A stretch of DNA of 64,000 nucleotides. It comes from Rothia nasimurium. GTDB taxonomy: Bacteria; Actinomycetota; Actinomycetes; Actinomycetales; Micrococcaceae. Shown here in pieces: positions 1 through 8,000 of the stretch. Positions within the stretch are counted from its first letter, which is position 1; each line of letters opens with the position of its first letter. A program made the position numbers and the translations under genes. Under the pieces are notes generated by a model. That model ran no database searches and had not been told where the DNA came from. It saw nothing but the letters and a program-made list of their open reading frames with translations. The stretch covers positions 1 through 64,000 of the forward strand of contig NZ_CAKMSR010000007.1 of NCBI RefSeq assembly GCF_928381705.1, in the 5' to 3' direction.

Positions 1-126
1 AGCAACGGTCTTGTCCGGTATGGCTTGAGGTTATTTGTAGAGATTTAACGCTCATATTTTTGCTGCGGGTGGGGCCGTTGTCTAGTTGGTGGGTGTGGGG
101 TGCGTGTCTACTTTTGAATAAGCCTC
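1..126 (-). mobile_element. Partial IS5-like element, transposase-5' end
   Basis: These 126 bases are identical to 54599-54724, the right-hand end of the complete insertion sequence near 54 kb, including the terminal inverted repeat that ends GCCTC at 126. Only the untranslated leader of the transposase gene lies inside the window; the rest of this copy must lie to the left of base 1. Both copies point the same way. The flanking base triplet is AAT, but the matching duplication cannot be checked because the other end is outside the window. Confidence 0.9.
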
Positions 127-179
127 AATGAATCAAGAAACATCAAAAACTAATCATAATAACAATACATAAAACAGAA

Positions 180-222
180 AGAGCCGATAAAATGAGAATG
201 CTAATCTCAGATTATCGGCTCT
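180..222 (-). terminator. Intrinsic terminator after the KTR gene
   Basis: An 11-bp perfect inverted repeat (AGAGCCGATAA at 180-190, its complement at 212-222) is followed on the minus strand by a T-rich stretch. The right arm contains the stop codon of the small cysteine-rich gene. It would end transcription coming from tet(M). Confidence 0.75.
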
Positions 223-418
223 GCGTCTTTGCGTCTGGCTCTGTAATCACAGTTAACTTGAACTGCTTTATATCAACTAAATTTTCCTGTCTACATTTAG
301 GACAATAGAGAGGAAAGTTCTTCAATTCAGTATCTTCCCTTATTTTCAAACGTGTTTTATTTCCACAGATGGGACACAGTACCCACTCACAGTTTATAAT
401 AATTATCTTCTCCTTTAC
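212..418 (-). CDS. Cysteine-rich KTR-domain protein (Tn916-type orf)
   Basis: A small basic protein of about 68 residues with two CxxC pairs (CPIC and CPKC, 24 residues apart), which suggests a zinc ribbon, and the C-terminal KTQSR motif typical of the family. It normally sits directly downstream of tet(M) in Tn916-like elements, as it does here; its function is not known. The open frame from the upstream in-frame stop holds no ATG, GTG or TTG before the cysteines, so the start is unclear. I give the GTA at 418 next to the AAGGAG stretch as the frame limit. Either a rare codon is used or the start has been lost. The gene is far more AT-rich than the chromosome, like tet(M). Confidence 0.6.
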   Translation of the reverse strand, partial: VKEKIIIINCEWVLCPICGNKTRLKIREDTELKNFPLYCPKCRQENLVDIKQFKLTVITEPDAKTQSR

Positions 419-501
419 ATTTAATTCAAATCTGTATTAAAGAATATTTCATCTCGTTTCGTTTAACAAGAAGCCACATTTATATAACAATATAAAATGT
501 G

Positions 502-2421
502 CTAAGTTATTTTATTGAACATATATCGTACTTTATCTATCCGACTATTTGGACGACGGGGCTGACAAACAGATTCACCAGTAGTAACATAGTACCCTTT
601 TAACTCTGTTAAACAAACGCTACGTCCATTTGTAAAGAAAGTTAAATCATTACGATATTCTTGAATACACCGAGCAGGAATTTCTCCACTAAGAATGACC
701 TCATTATTTTTCAGTTGAGTATTTACGATATTTGCACAATATTTGGGAGCATCGTTATATGCTCGTGAAAGATATTCTTGTGGTGCATAAATTTTAAAAC
801 TAAGATATGGCTCTAACAATTCTGTTCCAGCTTTTTTTAAAACTTGTTCCAATACAATAGGAGCAAGCATCCGAAAATCTGCTGGGGTACTAACAGGGCT
901 ATAGTATAAGCCATACTTAAAACAGATTTTACAGTCCGTCACATTCCAACCATACAATCCTTGTTCACAGCCATATCGTATCCCTTCCATAACTGCATTT
1001 TGAAACGATTGATTTAAGTATCCAAGAGAAACCGAGCTCTCATACTGTACTCCGCTCCCTAATGGAAGCGGTGCTACAGAAAGACCAATGGAAGCCCAGA
1101 AGGGATTCGGTGGCACTTCGATGTGAATGGTATACTCTGCTTTTTTTAACGGTCTTTCCATATAAATGACTGTAGGCTTTTTTATTTTTACCTCCACATG
1201 ATACTTTTCTTGCAATAGAGCACAAGTCACTTCCATTTGTACTTTCCCTAAGAAAGAAAGTATGATTTCATGTGTCGTAGAATCCACATAATATTGTAGA
1301 AGCGGGTCACTGTCGGAGATTTCTAAAAGTGCATCAAGTAACATTTCCCTTTGTTGAGGTTTGCTCGGTTCAACAGTTGTTTGCAGCAGAGGGAGCGGAT
1401 TTTCAATTCTCTCTCTCTGTGGCAATAGCTTTGTATCTCCAAGAACACTATTTAGCTTCAAAAACTCATTTTGCAAAATAACAATTTCCCCGGAATAAGC
1501 CTTATCAATTTTACATAATTCACCATTTATTGAAGTATACATTTCTGTAATTTTTATTTTTTCCTTTTCCGATATTCTAACCGAATCCCGCAAATGCAGG
1601 ATTCCGCCATAAAGGCGTACATATGCAAGACGTTGTCTTTCTTCCGAATATTCAATTTTGAAGACATTTCCGCAAAGTTCAGACTTCTTTCTGTATGTTG
1701 ATGAATAAAATTTATTCGTTATCACTTCTATAAGCTGCTCAATCCCTATGTTGCTTTTTGCGCTTCCATGATAAACAGGGTACAAGGAGCAATTCTGAAA
1801 TCTTATGCTTTCCTCTTGTTCGAGTTCCAATGCTTCTAATGATTTACCGGACATATATTTCTCTAAAAGGTCATCGTTTCCCTCTATTACCGTATCCCAT
1901 TGTTCAGATTCGGTAAAGTTCGTCACACACATATTAGGATACAGTTCTACCTTCTGTTTGATTACAATTTCGGCAGAAAGTTTCTCTTTAATATCCTGAT
2001 AAACCGTTGATAAATCAATTCCATTTTGGTCAATCTTATTGATAAAAAAGATTGTGGGAATCCCCATTTTCCTAAGTGCATGAAATAATATACGAGTTTG
2101 TGCTTGTACGCCATCTTTTGCAGAAATCAGTAGAATTGCCCCATCTAAAACTGATAATGAACGATATACTTCTGCTAAGAAATCCATATGTCCTGGCGTG
2201 TCTATGATGTTCACCTTCGTATTTTCCCACTGAAAAGAGGTTATTCCTGTCTGAATTGTAATTCCTCTCTGACGTTCTAAAAGCGTATTATCCGTCCTCG
2301 TTGTACCTTTGTCCACGCTTCCTAATTCTGTAATCGCTCCACTGTTATATAATAAGCTTTCTGTTAAGGTAGTTTTTCCTGCATCAACATGAGCTAAAAC
2401 ACCTATATTAATAATTTTCAT
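502..2421 (-). CDS. tet(M): Tetracycline resistance ribosomal protection protein Tet(M)
   Basis: A 639-residue translation-factor GTPase related to EF-G, which binds the ribosome and releases tetracycline. The length and the N-terminus ([19 protein letters not shown]) are those of Tet(M). G1 AHVDAGKTT, the G2 region around RGITIQ, G3 DTPGH and G4 NKID are all intact, and the C-terminal EF-G domains IV and V run to the end, so it looks functional. I place the start at 2421, after the GGAGGA ribosome site; a five-codon upstream extension is possible but not typical. Scattered residue differences from classic Tn916 Tet(M), especially around residues 210-290 and 430-440, suggest a mosaic allele. 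The gene is AT-rich and clearly acquired. It is preceded by the attenuator leader and followed by the KTR gene. None of the Tn916 integrase, excisionase or conjugation genes is present here. Confidence 0.97.
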   Translation of the reverse strand: MKIINIGVLAHVDAGKTTLTESLLYNSGAITELGSVDKGTTRTDNTLLERQRGITIQTGITSFQWENTKVNIIDTPGHMDFLAEVYRSLSVLDGAILLISAKDGVQAQTRILFHALRKMGIPTIFFINKIDQNGIDLSTVYQDIKEKLSAEIVIKQKVELYPNMCVTNFTESEQWDTVIEGNDDLLEKYMSGKSLEALELEQEESIRFQNCSLYPVYHGSAKSNIGIEQLIEVITNKFYSSTYRKKSELCGNVFKIEYSEERQRLAYVRLYGGILHLRDSVRISEKEKIKITEMYTSINGELCKIDKAYSGEIVILQNEFLKLNSVLGDTKLLPQRERIENPLPLLQTTVEPSKPQQREMLLDALLEISDSDPLLQYYVDSTTHEIILSFLGKVQMEVTCALLQEKYHVEVKIKKPTVIYMERPLKKAEYTIHIEVPPNPFWASIGLSVAPLPLGSGVQYESSVSLGYLNQSFQNAVMEGIRYGCEQGLYGWNVTDCKICFKYGLYYSPVSTPADFRMLAPIVLEQVLKKAGTELLEPYLSFKIYAPQEYLSRAYNDAPKYCANIVNTQLKNNEVILSGEIPARCIQEYRNDLTFFTNGRSVCLTELKGYYVTTGESVCQPRRPNSRIDKVRYMFNKIT

Positions 2422-2439
2422 GTGATTTTCCTCCATTCA

Positions 2440-2510
2440 AAAGCCAAAAAGGCATAAAAAATCCCAGTGACAGATACTCTTATCACTGGGTACAAAAAAC
2501 TAACCCCTCC
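2440..2510 (-). promoter_or_regulatory. tet(M) transcriptional attenuator
   Basis: Read on the minus strand, a stem (CCCAGTGA at 2463-2470 against 2483-2490) is followed by six T residues, and then by a short second hairpin GCC-TTTTT-GGC just before the tet(M) ribosome site. This matches the known Tn916 tet(M) leader, where stalled translation of a leader peptide prevents termination. The 5' part of the leader is replaced by cas3 sequence, so the control of this copy may differ. Confidence 0.8.
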
Positions 2511-2976
2511 TAAATAAGGTGCGGTAACTGCTCTGACCAAATTTTTCATCGAAGAACCGAGTCAAAATAATGTAGCTCGCTGCAGAGTGTGGGGACCACT
2601 GGTCTGAAGGTACTGCAGAAGGCACGTTCAAACCCGTTGCACGTATCTGGTCAGCCAGGAAACTATAGCGCGATGACTCGTTGAGCTGACTCGCGAAAGA
2701 TTGACTAGCTTTGCCTACGTCGTGAGATCCGCACAGGAAAGCCACGAATCGCTGGCAGTCTTCACTCGATAAAGCAAGCTGTTCTTGAATGAACCTACGG
2801 TGATTTTCTGAGAGGTAGTGACTCCATAGGTAAGCCCCAACCTGGGCAGAATCCATCATGTGCTGGGGAAGGTTAAGCCAATCAGTACTCTGGTCGTCAG
2901 ACCGGTCAGTCTTGGCCCATAGACTAGCGGCTTGCGGACTCCAGCTAGGGAAATCATCGGTAAAAAGCTACTTCAT
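2500..2976 (-). pseudogene. cas3: cas3 5' fragment (type I CRISPR HD nuclease), truncated by the tet(M) module
   Basis: The reading frame from ATG 2976 gives M-K-stop and then an open frame that looks like the N-terminus of actinobacterial type I-E Cas3: SLWAKTD near codon 20, the HD-domain histidine in QHMMDSA (codon 39), and the signature HDVGKA at codons 85-90. Similarity stops near 2525-2550, where the tet(M) leader begins; the frame then closes at 2500 inside that leader. Two lesions are therefore visible: TAG at codon 3 and loss of the rest of the HD domain and the whole helicase. An open stretch from ATG 2859 still encodes 119 residues. A ribosome site (GAAGG) and a good promoter remain upstream. 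The other cas genes and the array would be expected to the left of the window, if they survive. Confidence 0.85.
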
Positions 2977-3028
2977 CGTCAACCTTCTTCGCGTGGGTAC
3001 ATCAGTTTAGTAGTATCTCCTAGTGCTT

Positions 3029-3057
3029 AGTAAACACCTTCAAGATTTTTATGTCAA
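3029..3057 (-). promoter_or_regulatory. Predicted promoter of the cas3 fragment and possibly tet(M)
   Basis: On the minus strand a perfect -35 TTGACA (3052-3057) is followed after 17 bp by TTTACT (3029-3034). It lies about 50 bp upstream of the cas3 start. Because the tet(M) leader is truncated, this may be the promoter that reads into the resistance gene. Confidence 0.5.
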
Positions 3058-3098
3058 CTAGTATATGTGAGAAAATTTTTAGTATCTAGAACCATGTG

Positions 3099-3129
3099 AA
3101 AAGCCCCCCGGCAGTCAAAGCCAGGGGGC
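3099..3129 (-). terminator. Hairpin terminator downstream of the CoA-binding gene
   Basis: On the minus strand GCCCCCTGGC pairs with GCCGGGGGGC (3103-3129) around a 7-nt loop and is followed by TTTT. It lies about 230 bp past the stop of the CoA-binding protein gene and upstream of the cas3 promoter. Confidence 0.45.
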
Positions 3130-3301
3130 AGCCTCATCGACACGAGGAATAGGTACTTGATGCACATCTACTAGGGCTCATCTCCAAACTTCTTTGAAGA
3201 TCAGTCTCGTGAAGCCCTCATCCTATTTCACCAGCTTTTTCGTGAAGGTGCTACCTACTGGAGCAACTGCAGATAGCCCTGTTCCTTGCCTCTATCCCCC
3301 T

Positions 3302-3349
3302 CCAGAAAAGACCACCAGCCAGGTGGTCATTTCTGATGTAGATGGTACC
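3302..3349. terminator. Degenerate copy of the 59-bp bidirectional terminator repeat
   Basis: A hairpin CCAGAAAAGACCACC / GGTGGTCATTTCTG is followed by GATGGTACC. This is the right half of the repeat seen in full at 6382-6440 and 17541-17599; the left outer arm has decayed. It lies 11 bp past the stop of the CoA-binding gene. Confidence 0.6.
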
Positions 3350-3360
3350 TACCCCAGGGG

Positions 3361-3864
3361 TTAAGCCAGGACCTGCCGCTTGGACGAAATCACGCCGGTC
3401 ACGAAGCCCGCCAGGTGCAGGCCGCCGTGGAAGCGGGCGTGCTCAATCTTCACGCACCGGTCCATCACCACGTTCAGCCCGGCGTCCTCACCCAGCCGCG
3501 CAGCTTCCTCATTCCAGGAGCCCAGCTGCATCCACACCGTCTTCGCGCCCACCTCAATGGCCTCCTGCACCACACCCGGCAGGTCCTCGTTGCGGCGGAA
3601 AATCTCCACCAGGTCAGGGGCCTCAGGCAGGTCAGCCAGTGACGCGTACACCTTCTGCCCCAGCACCTCCTTACCCTTAGCTGCCAAAATCGGGTTCACA
3701 AAGTACAGGGTGTAAGGGCTCGACGACTGCAGATAGGTCGCCACAAAATACGAAGAGCGCGAAATCTTGTCAGACATACCCACAATCGCAATGGACTTAG
3801 TCTCGTGCAGAATCTTTAGTCGCTCCGGTGCGCTGGGGCCTTCCCAGGTACGAATCTCAGTCAC
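3361..3864 (-). CDS. CoA-binding domain protein (YccU-like)
   Basis: A 167-residue single-domain Rossmann protein of the succinyl-CoA-synthetase-alpha-like CoA-binding family. The glycine-rich first strand IAIVGMSDK is at residues 26-34, and the mid-region DLVEIFRRNED and the VWMQLG segment are typical of the family. It starts with GTG 4 bp after the MetY stop, so the two are almost certainly cotranscribed; this pairing with O-acetylhomoserine sulfhydrylase recurs in actinobacteria. Its exact role is not established, but a link to acyl-CoA-derived homoserine esters or to sulfur metabolism is plausible from context. The length is normal and nothing looks broken. Confidence 0.85.
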   Translation of the reverse strand: MTEIRTWEGPSAPERLKILHETKSIAIVGMSDKISRSSYFVATYLQSSSPYTLYFVNPILAAKGKEVLGQKVYASLADLPEAPDLVEIFRRNEDLPGVVQEAIEVGAKTVWMQLGSWNEEAARLGEDAGLNVVMDRCVKIEHARFHGGLHLAGFVTGVISSKRQVLA

Positions 3865-3867
3865 GGC

Positions 3868-5382
3868 TTAGGCCTCCTTCTTGGGTGCAGGGATCTCGCA
3901 GGCAGGCGCGGACGCCGGGGCGGACGTCCCAGCCCCCTCCCGCGCGGCGCGTTCGGCGGCGTGGGCGGCAGCGTCCGCCTCCAGGGCAGCCTTCTGGGCA
4001 GCAGCCTCAGCCTCGGCAGCCTCACGGCGGGCCACCAGCTCATCAGCGCTAGCAACACCAACGACCTCACCGGCGTGGTTGCGGCCGGAGGCAACGGTCA
4101 GGGCCTGGTCCAAATCCCAGATGATATCGACGGCATCTTCCAGACCCACCGAAATACGGATCAAGTCCTCGCCCACGCCACCGGCAGCCAGCTGCTCAGC
4201 GGTCAGCTGCTGGTGGGTGGTGGACGCCGGGTGCAGAATCAGGGTGCGGGCATCACCAATGTTGGCCAGGTGGGAGGCCAACTGCAGGTTCTTGATGAAC
4301 TCGGCGCCCACGTCGCGTCCGCCCGCCTTCTCGGTGCCGGCAACGCCGAAGGAGAAGACCGACCCAACCCCCAGCGGCAGCAGCTTCTGTGCCCGCTCAT
4401 AGTGGGGGTGCTCCGGCAGGCCGGCGTAGTTAACGTAGGAGATGCGGGCGTCCTCGTTTAGCCAGGCGACGACGTCCTTGGCATTGGCCAGGTGGGCGTC
4501 CATGCGCTGGGGCAGAGTCTCAACACCCTGCAGCAGGTTGAAAGCCGCCTGGGCTGAGAGGGAGGGGCCGAAGTCACGCAGCTGCTCCGAACGCAGCTTG
4601 GTGAGGAAGCCGTATTCGCCGAAGTTACCCCACCAGGAGATGTTGTTGTACGAGGGAATCGGCTCGGTCATGGTAGGGAACTTACCGTTGCCCCAGTTGA
4701 AGCGGCCCGACTCGACAACCACACCGCCCAAGGTGGTGCCGTGCCCGCCCAGGAACTTAGTAACCGAGTGAATCACGATGTCAGCGCCGTGTTCGATGGG
4801 GCGGATCAGGTAGGGGGTAGAGAGGGTGGCGTCCACGACCAGGGGAATATCGTTCTCGTGGGCAACGCGGGCCAGACCCTCTAGGTCAGCGACCTGCCCC
4901 GAGGGGTTAGCCACGATTTCGGTGTAGACAGCCTTGGTTTCAGGACGAATCGCGGCGGCATAGTCGGCCGGGTCAGTGCCGTCCACAAAGGTAGTGTCGA
5001 TACCGAACCGGCGCAGGGAAACATCCAGCTGGGTGATAGTGCCGCCGTAGAGGTTGGACGAAGCAACAATATGGTCCCCAGCCTGGCAGAGTGCCGCGAA
5101 GGTAATGAACTCAGCGGCCATACCCGAAGCGGTCGCCACCGCACCGATACCGCCCTCCAGCGAAGCGATACGCTCTTCCAGCGCCGCCACAGTGGGGTTA
5201 CCCAGGCGGGAGTAGATATTGCCGTACTTCTGCAGGGCAAAAAGGTTGGCGGCGTCGTCCGCGTCCTTAAAAACAAAGGAGGTGGACTGGTAAATCGGAA
5301 CCGCACGAGCACCGTGCTCGGCGTCGGGGGTACCGCCCGCGTGCAGGGCACGGGTGCGGAAGCCAAAAGTATGCTCAGCCAT
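3868..5382 (-). CDS. metY: O-acetylhomoserine sulfhydrylase / aminocarboxypropyltransferase
   Basis: A PLP enzyme of the Cys/Met metabolism family that makes homocysteine from O-acetylhomoserine and sulfide. The N-terminus (HTFGFRTRALHAG) and the PLP-lysine site VIHSVTKFLGGHG (lysine near residue 208) are clear, with the usual C-terminal HPASTTHQQL segment near residue 383. The family is about 430-440 residues long; this protein has 504, because of an extra C-terminal tail of about 60 residues made largely of alanine and glutamate with a proline-rich end. The start ATG has an AGGAG site. It is followed directly by the CoA-binding gene. With a metF/metE relic near 23 kb, this route probably feeds a methionine synthase encoded elsewhere. 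Confidence 0.92.
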   Translation of the reverse strand: MAEHTFGFRTRALHAGGTPDAEHGARAVPIYQSTSFVFKDADDAANLFALQKYGNIYSRLGNPTVAALEERIASLEGGIGAVATASGMAAEFITFAALCQAGDHIVASSNLYGGTITQLDVSLRRFGIDTTFVDGTDPADYAAAIRPETKAVYTEIVANPSGQVADLEGLARVAHENDIPLVVDATLSTPYLIRPIEHGADIVIHSVTKFLGGHGTTLGGVVVESGRFNWGNGKFPTMTEPIPSYNNISWWGNFGEYGFLTKLRSEQLRDFGPSLSAQAAFNLLQGVETLPQRMDAHLANAKDVVAWLNEDARISYVNYAGLPEHPHYERAQKLLPLGVGSVFSFGVAGTEKAGGRDVGAEFIKNLQLASHLANIGDARTLILHPASTTHQQLTAEQLAAGGVGEDLIRISVGLEDAVDIIWDLDQALTVASGRNHAGEVVGVASADELVARREAAEAEAAAQKAALEADAAAHAAERAAREGAGTSAPASAPACEIPAPKKEA

Positions 5383-5524
5383 GGACTCTCCTGATAGTAG
5401 GCCTAGTTATCTACCCTCCATAGTCACCCATGCCCCTCTACCTGCGGTAACTTATTTCACCGTGTGAACAGGTTACGCAGCATTACCGGAAAGGCAGGGC
5501 GCCCCATTCCCCACCTCGGCCAGT

Positions 5525-5588
5525 GTCCACCAAACTCGCGTAACGTCCATCCCGCGCGTAAGCACCGCGCGATTCTAATGGACGCTCA
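5525..5588. repeat. 64-bp dispersed palindromic repeat, copy A
   Basis: This matches 7777-7840 along its whole length; the central 29 bases (5544-5572 against 7796-7824) are identical. Outer arms GTCCAC...and ...TGGAC pair with each other, and an inner CGCGCG / CGCGCG stem surrounds TAAGCAC. It lies in the 341-bp gap upstream of metY and dedA, where I see no other gene. Confidence 0.7.
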
Positions 5589-5723
5589 GCCGCCCCCGTC
5601 CAACGTGACCAAAACCCCCAGCCTCTCTACAAGCTAGCTCATAGGAAAACACAGGGTTCTACGAGAGAATAGAGAAAGTTTTGTCACCGGGCGGCTGCCC
5701 GCACTCGCAGAGAAAGGGCACTC

Positions 5724-6350
5724 GTGCTCCAGAACATTATCGACTGGGTTATCTCCGTCATGGAGGCTATCGGCTCCCCCGGCGTTGGCCTGGCCGTCTT
5801 CCTTGAGAACGTCTTCCCGCCCATCCCCTCCGAGGTTATCCTGCCGCTGGCCGGCTTCACCGCCTCCCAGGGATCCATCAACGTAGTGGCCGCCTTCATC
5901 TGGGCGACCGTCGGCTCGCTCACCGGCGCCTACTTCCTCTACTACCTGGGCGCAGCTATCGGCGCTCACCGCCTGCGCAAGATCGCAGCCTGGATGTGGC
6001 TGGTCAAGGTTGAGGACGTCGACAACGCCCTGGCCTGGTTCGACAAGTACGGCAAGGCCTCTATTCTGATCGGCCGCGTCATCCCCGGTATTCGTTCGCT
6101 CATCTCGATTCCCGCCGGTATCGACCGTATGAACCCTCTGACCTTCGGTCTTTATACCCTGCTCGGTTCTTCTATCTGGAACGCCCTGCTCATCTACTGT
6201 GGCTGGGTCCTGGGCGAAAACTGGCACGCTGTTGAAGGCGTCATCGACCAGTACTCAAAGGTGGTCTACGCCCTGGTAGCCCTGGCCCTGGTGGCTGTCT
6301 TCATCTGGCTGCTGCGCCGCGCCCGCCAGGAAAAGCGCGACGTAGCCTAA
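5724..6350 (+). CDS. DedA family membrane protein
   Basis: A 208-residue inner-membrane protein of the DedA/VTT family, thought to act as a flippase for undecaprenyl phosphate or phospholipids. Family motifs are present: the reentrant segment FLENVFPPIPSEV near residues 26-38, the G-rich FxxR region IGRVIPGIRSLISIPAG near 113-129, and a C-terminal hydrophobic helix ending in a basic tail (RRARQEKRD). Membrane segments lie at about 5-25, 50-75, 110-165 and 180-200. GTG is used as start, after an AGAAAGGG site. It is monocistronic and ends at a strong bidirectional terminator. Confidence 0.9.
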   Translation: MLQNIIDWVISVMEAIGSPGVGLAVFLENVFPPIPSEVILPLAGFTASQGSINVVAAFIWATVGSLTGAYFLYYLGAAIGAHRLRKIAAWMWLVKVEDVDNALAWFDKYGKASILIGRVIPGIRSLISIPAGIDRMNPLTFGLYTLLGSSIWNALLIYCGWVLGENWHAVEGVIDQYSKVVYALVALALVAVFIWLLRRARQEKRDVA

Positions 6351-6381
6351 CGGCGGGCGTCCGTGCCACCCCGGTCAGTTA

Positions 6382-6440
6382 GTACCATCTAAATCAGAAA
6401 AACCCACCAACTAGGTGGGTTTTTCTGATTTAAATGGTAC
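6382..6440. terminator. 59-bp bidirectional terminator repeat
   Basis: Two 27-bp arms (6382-6408 and 6414-6440) form an almost perfect stem with the loop AACTA and with A/T tracts on either side of the GC core ACCCACC, so it can terminate from both directions. It sits between the convergent dedA and RNase H-like genes and recurs at 17541-17599. Confidence 0.9.
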
Positions 6441-6457
6441 CTAGGGCAGCAGCCCCG

Positions 6458-7663
6458 CTACTTCCACAGACGGTTGCGGGCGTGTACCACCGACGGGCGA
6501 ATCTGAATCCAATCCGCACAGGGCAGACGCAAAGCCTTCTCGCACCCAGACAGGGCGGTAATAATAGACTCGCAGCGCTTGTTGAACTCGGAAACATGCC
6601 CCTTATCCACAATCTGCCCGGGGAAGTGCCGGTGCATCTTCGATACAGAATCCGACGACTCCTGCAGCCCGTGCCCGGTATGCCCCGGAATATGTTTGAC
6701 CAGCACCCGGCGCTCCCGAATGGCCTCGGTCAGCCGCTCCATCTCGTCCAGAACCTGCTGGTTCTGCACACCCTCGGTAGCCCAAGTGTTATACACCCAG
6801 CGGTTGTGCGCCAAGCGCAGCACAAAGGTCAGCGCCCCCAGCGAATCGGTGTGAATAATCAGCTGGCGGCCACCGTGATAGAAGATATTAAAGGCAGCCA
6901 GCATAGCCGAGAGCTCCCCGGTCATAATGTTCGTTGCATCGTAGTGGGAGTGGAAGAAGAAGCCGTCTTCACTCACCCCGCCGATGCCCATGCGTCCGCC
7001 CTTTAAATACTTCTTATTATTGGTTGACCGGAACGAACAGTCGGTAAAGACGCTGTACTCCACCAGCTTCTCTACCGGCAGCTGGGCGGTGTTCTTCTCA
7101 AGCTCGGCGTGAGCCAGACGCGAGGCCTCGTCCATAAAGTGCGGCATGAGCTCACCTGCCGGAGTGCCGATGAGCTTCACGTGAATCTCGCCCAGGGAGT
7201 GCGACTCGTAGGGGTTCATGACCTTATCAATGGACCGGTATTCCAAGAAGTCGCGGAAGGCCGTGAACTTGCGGAAGAGCAGCTTGAGGTAGTGCTTATC
7301 GGCTGCCACGGTGATGAGGTTGGTCTTATACTCCTCGGGGATGGCGTCCATGGTCGCCAGAATCGCACGGCCCAGCATGTCGGTGTGTACGGTGTCGCAG
7401 GGGTCCATGAGGCTGTGTGTCAGAGACTCAGCCACAGGTTCGCTCTCAATGACCTCTCGCTCGCCGTTTTCGCGCGAGATAAAAGCAAAGGACGTCAGCC
7501 CCACATGGCAGTCACCGGCAGCTCGCACCTGGTCCATGACCACCACGATGACAGCCACACCCTGCTCGGTGAAGCCTGCCGGGTAGGAGCTGGTGTAATC
7601 CGGCGGCTCCCAGGTCAGCTCACATTTCTTGATATGCGCAGGCGTAATTTCCACATTATTCAT
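6458..7663 (-). CDS. RNase H-fold protein with two RNase H-like domains
   Basis: 401 residues, not assigned to a named family. The C-terminal half carries a complete RNase HI-type active site: D208 in VFTDCS, E250 in TGELSA, D273 in IIHTDS, and H328 with D338 in GHTGHGLQESSD, with the ten-residue H-to-D spacing of bacterial RNase HI. The N-terminal 170 residues look like a second, degenerate RNase H fold (strands VAVIVVVMD and LITVAAD) without an obvious full acidic set. It could cleave RNA in RNA-DNA hybrids, but the substrate and role are unknown. It stands alone, convergent with dedA, and starts at ATG after CTAAGGAGATG-like sequence. Base use resembles its neighbours, so nothing suggests recent transfer. 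Confidence 0.7.
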   Translation of the reverse strand: MNNVEITPAHIKKCELTWEPPDYTSSYPAGFTEQGVAVIVVVMDQVRAAGDCHVGLTSFAFISRENGEREVIESEPVAESLTHSLMDPCDTVHTDMLGRAILATMDAIPEEYKTNLITVAADKHYLKLLFRKFTAFRDFLEYRSIDKVMNPYESHSLGEIHVKLIGTPAGELMPHFMDEASRLAHAELEKNTAQLPVEKLVEYSVFTDCSFRSTNNKKYLKGGRMGIGGVSEDGFFFHSHYDATNIMTGELSAMLAAFNIFYHGGRQLIIHTDSLGALTFVLRLAHNRWVYNTWATEGVQNQQVLDEMERLTEAIRERRVLVKHIPGHTGHGLQESSDSVSKMHRHFPGQIVDKGHVSEFNKRCESIITALSGCEKALRLPCADWIQIRPSVVHARNRLWK

Positions 7664-7776
7664 CTCCTAAGGGGTGTCTATAGTTGTTTTGCTTACTCTT
7701 TAAAGCTATACCAACTCCACGCCCTTTTGCCAACAGCTAGAGCCGCATCGGTTGCCCGTTCACTCTCTCGGTGAAC

Positions 7777-7840
7777 GTCCACGGTTCTCGCGTGGCGTCC
7801 ATCCCGCGCGTAAGCACCGCGCGAGTCTGGTGGGTACTCA
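7777..7840. repeat. 64-bp dispersed palindromic repeat, copy B
   Basis: Second copy of the element at 5525-5588, in the 337-bp gap between the ilvD end and the RNase H-like gene start. The 29-nt core is identical; the outer arms differ at about ten positions. Apart from this and the ilvD terminator I see no gene in this gap. Confidence 0.7.
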
Positions 7841-7929
7841 CGGACGGACGGGCGGACGCCCCCTCCCCCCAACAGCCCGGGCAGGCGGGGCGGACGCGCC
7901 CTGAGATAACCCGGGTAAGAGGCCCCCAG

Positions 7930-7980
7930 CACAAGGACGCCCCGCCCCAGCTTGCGTAAGCCGGGGCGGGCGTCCTTGTG
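7930..7980. terminator. ilvD terminator
   Basis: A long GC-rich inverted repeat (CACAAGGACGCCCCGCCCC and its near complement) around GCGT, 20 bp past the ilvD stop codon. No long T run, but the stem is very strong. Confidence 0.7.
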
Positions 7981-8000
7981 ATTTGAGAAAAGGCCGAGGT

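Noticed and set aside
127..2550. Complete Tn916 element
   Set aside because: Only the leader, tet(M) and KTR gene are here; int, xis and the transfer genes are absent and both sides are other DNA.
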